Positions 15,999 through 17,071 of a stretch of 17,071 nt of DNA are shown here, piece by piece. The DNA lies in contig JABLTG010000269.1 of assembly GCA_016618085.1 (NCBI GenBank), positions 1 through 17,071 of the forward strand, given 5' to 3'. Made by a program: the position numbers and the translations under genes. The notes beneath the pieces are model-generated. The model was not told the origin of the DNA. It did no database searches and worked only from the letters and a program-made list of their open reading frames with translations. Positions within the stretch are counted from its first letter, which is position 1, and each line of letters opens with the position of its first letter. This stretch comes from Neovahlkampfia damariscottae (lineage: Eukaryota > Heterolobosea > Selenaionea > Neovahlkampfiida > Neovahlkampfiidae).

Positions 15999-16958
15999 AT
16001 GTTGTCAATTGGTCAAAGAATAAACAAATACGCAAAAGCCATAGCTTATATTAGAGGTGGAGAAAATGATGGTAATGTTATTTTTTTAAATAACGAAAAT
16101 TTAGATGCAACTTTGGAAGAAAAACAAAAATATGAAAATCTAAAAAATAAAAAACAAGTTGATATTTATGAACATTTATCTGAAACAGAATTAAGAAAAT
16201 TAATGAAACAAGTTTATGGTCAATCAATAAGATTAACTTCAAAAGATTATAAAATTCTTAATAAATTATTAACGGAATATATTGAACCTCAAGATGAAAG
16301 ATTAAAAAAAATGTATGATTTATTGAAAAGTGAAATTAAATCAAAACCTGAAGAAAATAAAGAAATTATTGTATATGATGGATTTATACAACAAATACCA
16401 AGGAAAAACGATGATGGAAATATTATTTGGAGACAATATGTTGCCGCCCCATCAGAAAGTGGAAAATCAACTTATTTAGCGTCTTTAATCAAAGAATACA
16501 AACAATTAAAACCAAAAGCAAATATTTATTTATTTTCTGATACTCCAAAGGATGAAAAAATTGATAGATTGGGAATTATAAGAATTTTGTTAGATAATGA
16601 ATTAATTGAGAATCCAATTGAAGCTGATGAATTGATGGGACCAGCCGAAGCTGACCACCACTCACTTGTAATTTTTGATGATATTGATAGTATTATTGAT
16701 AAAAAATTGTTCAAACAAGTTTCTGCTTTAAGGGATCAAATTTTACAAAAAGGAAGACATCATTTTATTAGTTGTATCGTGACAAATCACAAATTAACTG
16801 ATTACAAAAATACTGCGATTATTCTCAATGAAGCACAATACATCACTTTATTCCCAAAAGCAACCAGCAAACATCATTTTCATTACATTTTATTCACTTA
16901 TTGTGGAATGTCAAATGATGAAATTGATAGAGCATATAAATTACCAACAAGATGTTGA
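15999..16958 (+). CDS. FtsK/HerA-type genome packaging ATPase, C-terminally truncated
   Basis: The protein has 319 residues. Walker A is VAAPSESGKSTYLASL (about 148-163), Walker B is SLVIFDDID (about 222-230), followed by LRDQILQKGRHHFISCIVTN, the conserved helix-strand of A32-like viral packaging ATPases, and the later FPKATSKHHFHYIL. It pumps viral DNA into the capsid in polinton-like viruses, virophages and NCLDVs. Relatives continue after the final K-L-x-x-R with about 15-30 residues starting with an aromatic residue. Here the frame ends abruptly PTRC and stop. The sequence beyond about 16950 is of another character, so the gene is probably cut by the element end or a rearrangement. Confidence 0.82.
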   Translation: MLSIGQRINKYAKAIAYIRGGENDGNVIFLNNENLDATLEEKQKYENLKNKKQVDIYEHLSETELRKLMKQVYGQSIRLTSKDYKILNKLLTEYIEPQDERLKKMYDLLKSEIKSKPEENKEIIVYDGFIQQIPRKNDDGNIIWRQYVAAPSESGKSTYLASLIKEYKQLKPKANIYLFSDTPKDEKIDRLGIIRILLDNELIENPIEADELMGPAEADHHSLVIFDDIDSIIDKKLFKQVSALRDQILQKGRHHFISCIVTNHKLTDYKNTAIILNEAQYITLFPKATSKHHFHYILFTYCGMSNDEIDRAYKLPTRC

Positions 16959-17071
16959 AGATCTTAAGAACAAATATTCAACATCCGATAAAAGTGAGGG
17001 TGTCCGACTCGAATTTTCCAATGAATTGGGTAAAAAGTTGATTGAAAAATATGGTGAAGATGGAATAAAAC
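16951..17071 (+). other. Right flank, open frame of non-viral character
   Basis: From about 16951 a frame different from the ATPase stays open to the window edge (DVEDLKNKYSTSDKSEGVRL and further). It contains GTGTCCGACTCG, less AT-biased than the viral genes. It could be a host exon or the body of another gene. The product is not recognised, and the frame also overlaps the ATPase end with an in-frame ATG at 16918, probably by chance. It is taken as the likely right flank of the element. Confidence 0.35.

Noticed and set aside
1700-16950. Terminal inverted repeats of the viral element
   Set aside because: I compared the boundary zones near 1680-1860 and 16900-17071 on opposite strands and saw no convincing match beyond poly-A/T runs.
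1-17071. tRNA, rRNA or other structured RNA genes
   Set aside because: No cloverleaf-like or GC-rich conserved stretch was noticed in any intergenic gap; the gaps are short and nearly pure A/T.

Overview
The window (about 70-75% A+T by eye) holds an endogenous polinton-like virus / Maverick-type element lodged beside cellular genes of a very AT-rich eukaryote. The flanking two-part gene on the left (SAM domain followed by a P-loop NTPase) resembles the expanded Crinkler-like families of arbuscular mycorrhizal fungi such as Rhizophagus. That host assignment is inference from protein style and base composition, not proof.

Layout. Bases 1-1672 (minus strand) carry a cellular SAM + NTPase gene that runs off the left edge. 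About 1680-1860 is the left boundary zone of the element. From 1860 to about 16950 lie compact viral genes: a GIY-YIG nuclease with a repetitive tail, an RVE integrase (DDE fold), a superfamily 3 helicase, a small zinc-finger (RING-like) gene, a coiled-coil protein, a protein-primed-type family B DNA polymerase, and four small proteins including a zinc-finger tail protein and a short basic protein. The morphogenesis block follows: a membrane/coiled-coil protein, a fibre-like protein, the major capsid protein, the minor capsid (penton) protein, an adenain-type maturation protease and a packaging ATPase. The ATPase loses its C-terminus at about 16950, where sequence of different character begins and stays open to the right edge.

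Nested inside the viral element, at 5343-7107, is a younger DNA transposon with near-identical long terminal inverted repeats. It interrupts the small zinc-finger gene and left an ATT/ATT target duplication.

How the genes fit together. Integrase, polymerase and helicase are the replication/integration set. Capsid, penton, protease and ATPase are the virion set. Replication-side genes often carry an upstream box near AAATATAAAAACTACTTAAAA ending in TATATAG, while structural genes have only short TATATA-type boxes, which suggests two expression classes.

State of the element. The core gene set is present, but integrase, polymerase, fibre and capsid genes have frame breaks, the ATPase and GIY-YIG genes have altered ends, and one small gene appears to have lost its ATG. 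This looks like a fairly young but dead integrated virus, unless the indels are assembly errors. No terminal inverted repeats of the viral element itself were found.
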